A stretch of 5,826 nucleotides of DNA. Origin: Chloroflexota bacterium (GTDB lineage Bacteria; Chloroflexota; Dehalococcoidia; DSTF01; RBG-16-68-14). Where the stretch lies: NCBI GenBank assembly GCA_022563135.1, contig JADFNZ010000099.1:1-5826 (forward strand). Direction: 5' to 3'. A program made the translations under genes and the position numbers. The notes beneath the pieces are model-generated. The model was given only the letters and a program-made list of their open reading frames with translations, was not told the origin of the DNA and did not search any database. Shown in pieces: positions 5,470 to 5,826 of this stretch. The first letter of the stretch is position 1. Each line of letters starts with the position of its first letter.

Positions 5470-5826
5470 ATGGACCGCCAAGCCGCCTGGGAGCTCCTCT
5501 GCGAGTTCACGAAGGGTGAGGGGCTGCGCAAGCACGGCCTGGCCGTGGAGGCGGTGATGCGCCACTTCGCCCGCAGTCACGGCGAAGACGAGGAGACCTG
5601 GGGCATCGTCGGGCTGCTCCACGACTTCGACTACGAGCAGCACCCGAACGAGCAGCAGCACCCCAGCGAAGGCGCCGAGGTGCTGCGCGAGCGCGGCTAC
5701 CCGGAGCACGTGGTGCTCGCCATCCTCGGCCACGCCGACTACACCGGCGTGCCGCGCGATACGCGCATGGCGAAGACGCTCTACGCCGTCGATGAGCTGA
5801 CGGGATTCGTCACGGCGGTGGCGCTG
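5470..5826 (+). CDS. HD-domain hydrolase (COG2316-like), 3' partial
   Basis: The frame is open from ATG 5470 through the window end, giving 119 residues without a stop. HD-superfamily residues are visible: His22 (LRKHGLAVEAVMRH), the His51-Asp52 doublet in GIVGLLHDFDYEQHP, His64 (QHPSEGAEVL), His88 (ILGHADYTGV) and Asp108 in LYAVDELTGFV. The order and wording match the small predicted HD hydrolases of COG2316, which are usually about 180-190 residues, so roughly the last third is missing. HD proteins bind a divalent metal and generally act as phosphohydrolases, often on nucleotides; no substrate can be assigned here. A good Shine-Dalgarno fixes the start. The leader contains the paired GTAG hairpins. 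Confidence 0.88.
   Translation, partial: MDRQAAWELLCEFTKGEGLRKHGLAVEAVMRHFARSHGEDEETWGIVGLLHDFDYEQHPNEQQHPSEGAEVLRERGYPEHVVLAILGHADYTGVPRDTRMAKTLYAVDELTGFVTAVAL

Noticed and set aside
1..5826. A novel defence, phage or mobile gene system
   Set aside because: No nuclease, reverse transcriptase, toxin-antitoxin pair, integrase or transposase motif was found in the reading frames. Apart from the repeat pair, the genes look chromosomal and ordinary.

Overview
The window is high-GC bacterial DNA, densely coding, with short intergenic gaps and codons rich in G/C at third positions. The gene set (a UPF0182-type membrane protein tail, a compact DUF255/thioredoxin-like protein, a DinB-like protein, an iron-sulfur uracil-DNA glycosylase, a COG2316-type HD protein), the mixed SD and apparently SD-less starts and the GTAG-hairpin repeats suggest a high-GC Chloroflexota-like bacterium. 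That placement is inference, because no rRNA or other phylogenetic marker is present.

Layout: (1) 1-385, + strand, the C-terminal tail of a UPF0182 (COG1615) family protein. (2) 386-462, a gap with an extended -10 like sequence, a perfect AT-rich dyad (410-425) and a strong Shine-Dalgarno. (3) 463-2310, + strand, a DUF255/YyaL-SPATA20-like protein with a WCHWC thioredoxin motif. (4) 2343-3215, + strand, an alpha/beta hydrolase with a Ser100-Asp244-His272 triad. (5) 3237-3749, - strand, a DinB-like four-helix protein convergent with the hydrolase. (6) 3821-4468, + strand, a family 4/5-like uracil-DNA glycosylase with four Fe-S cysteines, divergent from the DinB gene. (7) 4511-5341, + strand, an unrecognised protein with about eight membrane helices. 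(8) 5342-5469, an intergenic region with two inverted GTAG-plus-hairpin elements arranged like a REP doublet. (9) 5470-5826, + strand, an HD-domain protein running off the window end.

The genes look like housekeeping or accessory functions rather than one pathway. Most have their own candidate promoter, and there is no long operon. The only functional pairing suggested by position is the divergent DinB-like/uracil-DNA glycosylase pair, and no recognisable SOS box supports co-regulation. The least ordinary items are the paired GTAG hairpins with compensated stem differences, the repeated TGnTAnnnT-like motif close to start codons (possible leaderless or very short-leader transcripts), the compact DUF255 architecture, the intermediate-looking uracil-DNA glycosylase motifs, and the unknown membrane protein. 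I see no CRISPR array, tRNA, rRNA, transposase, phage gene or defence system.
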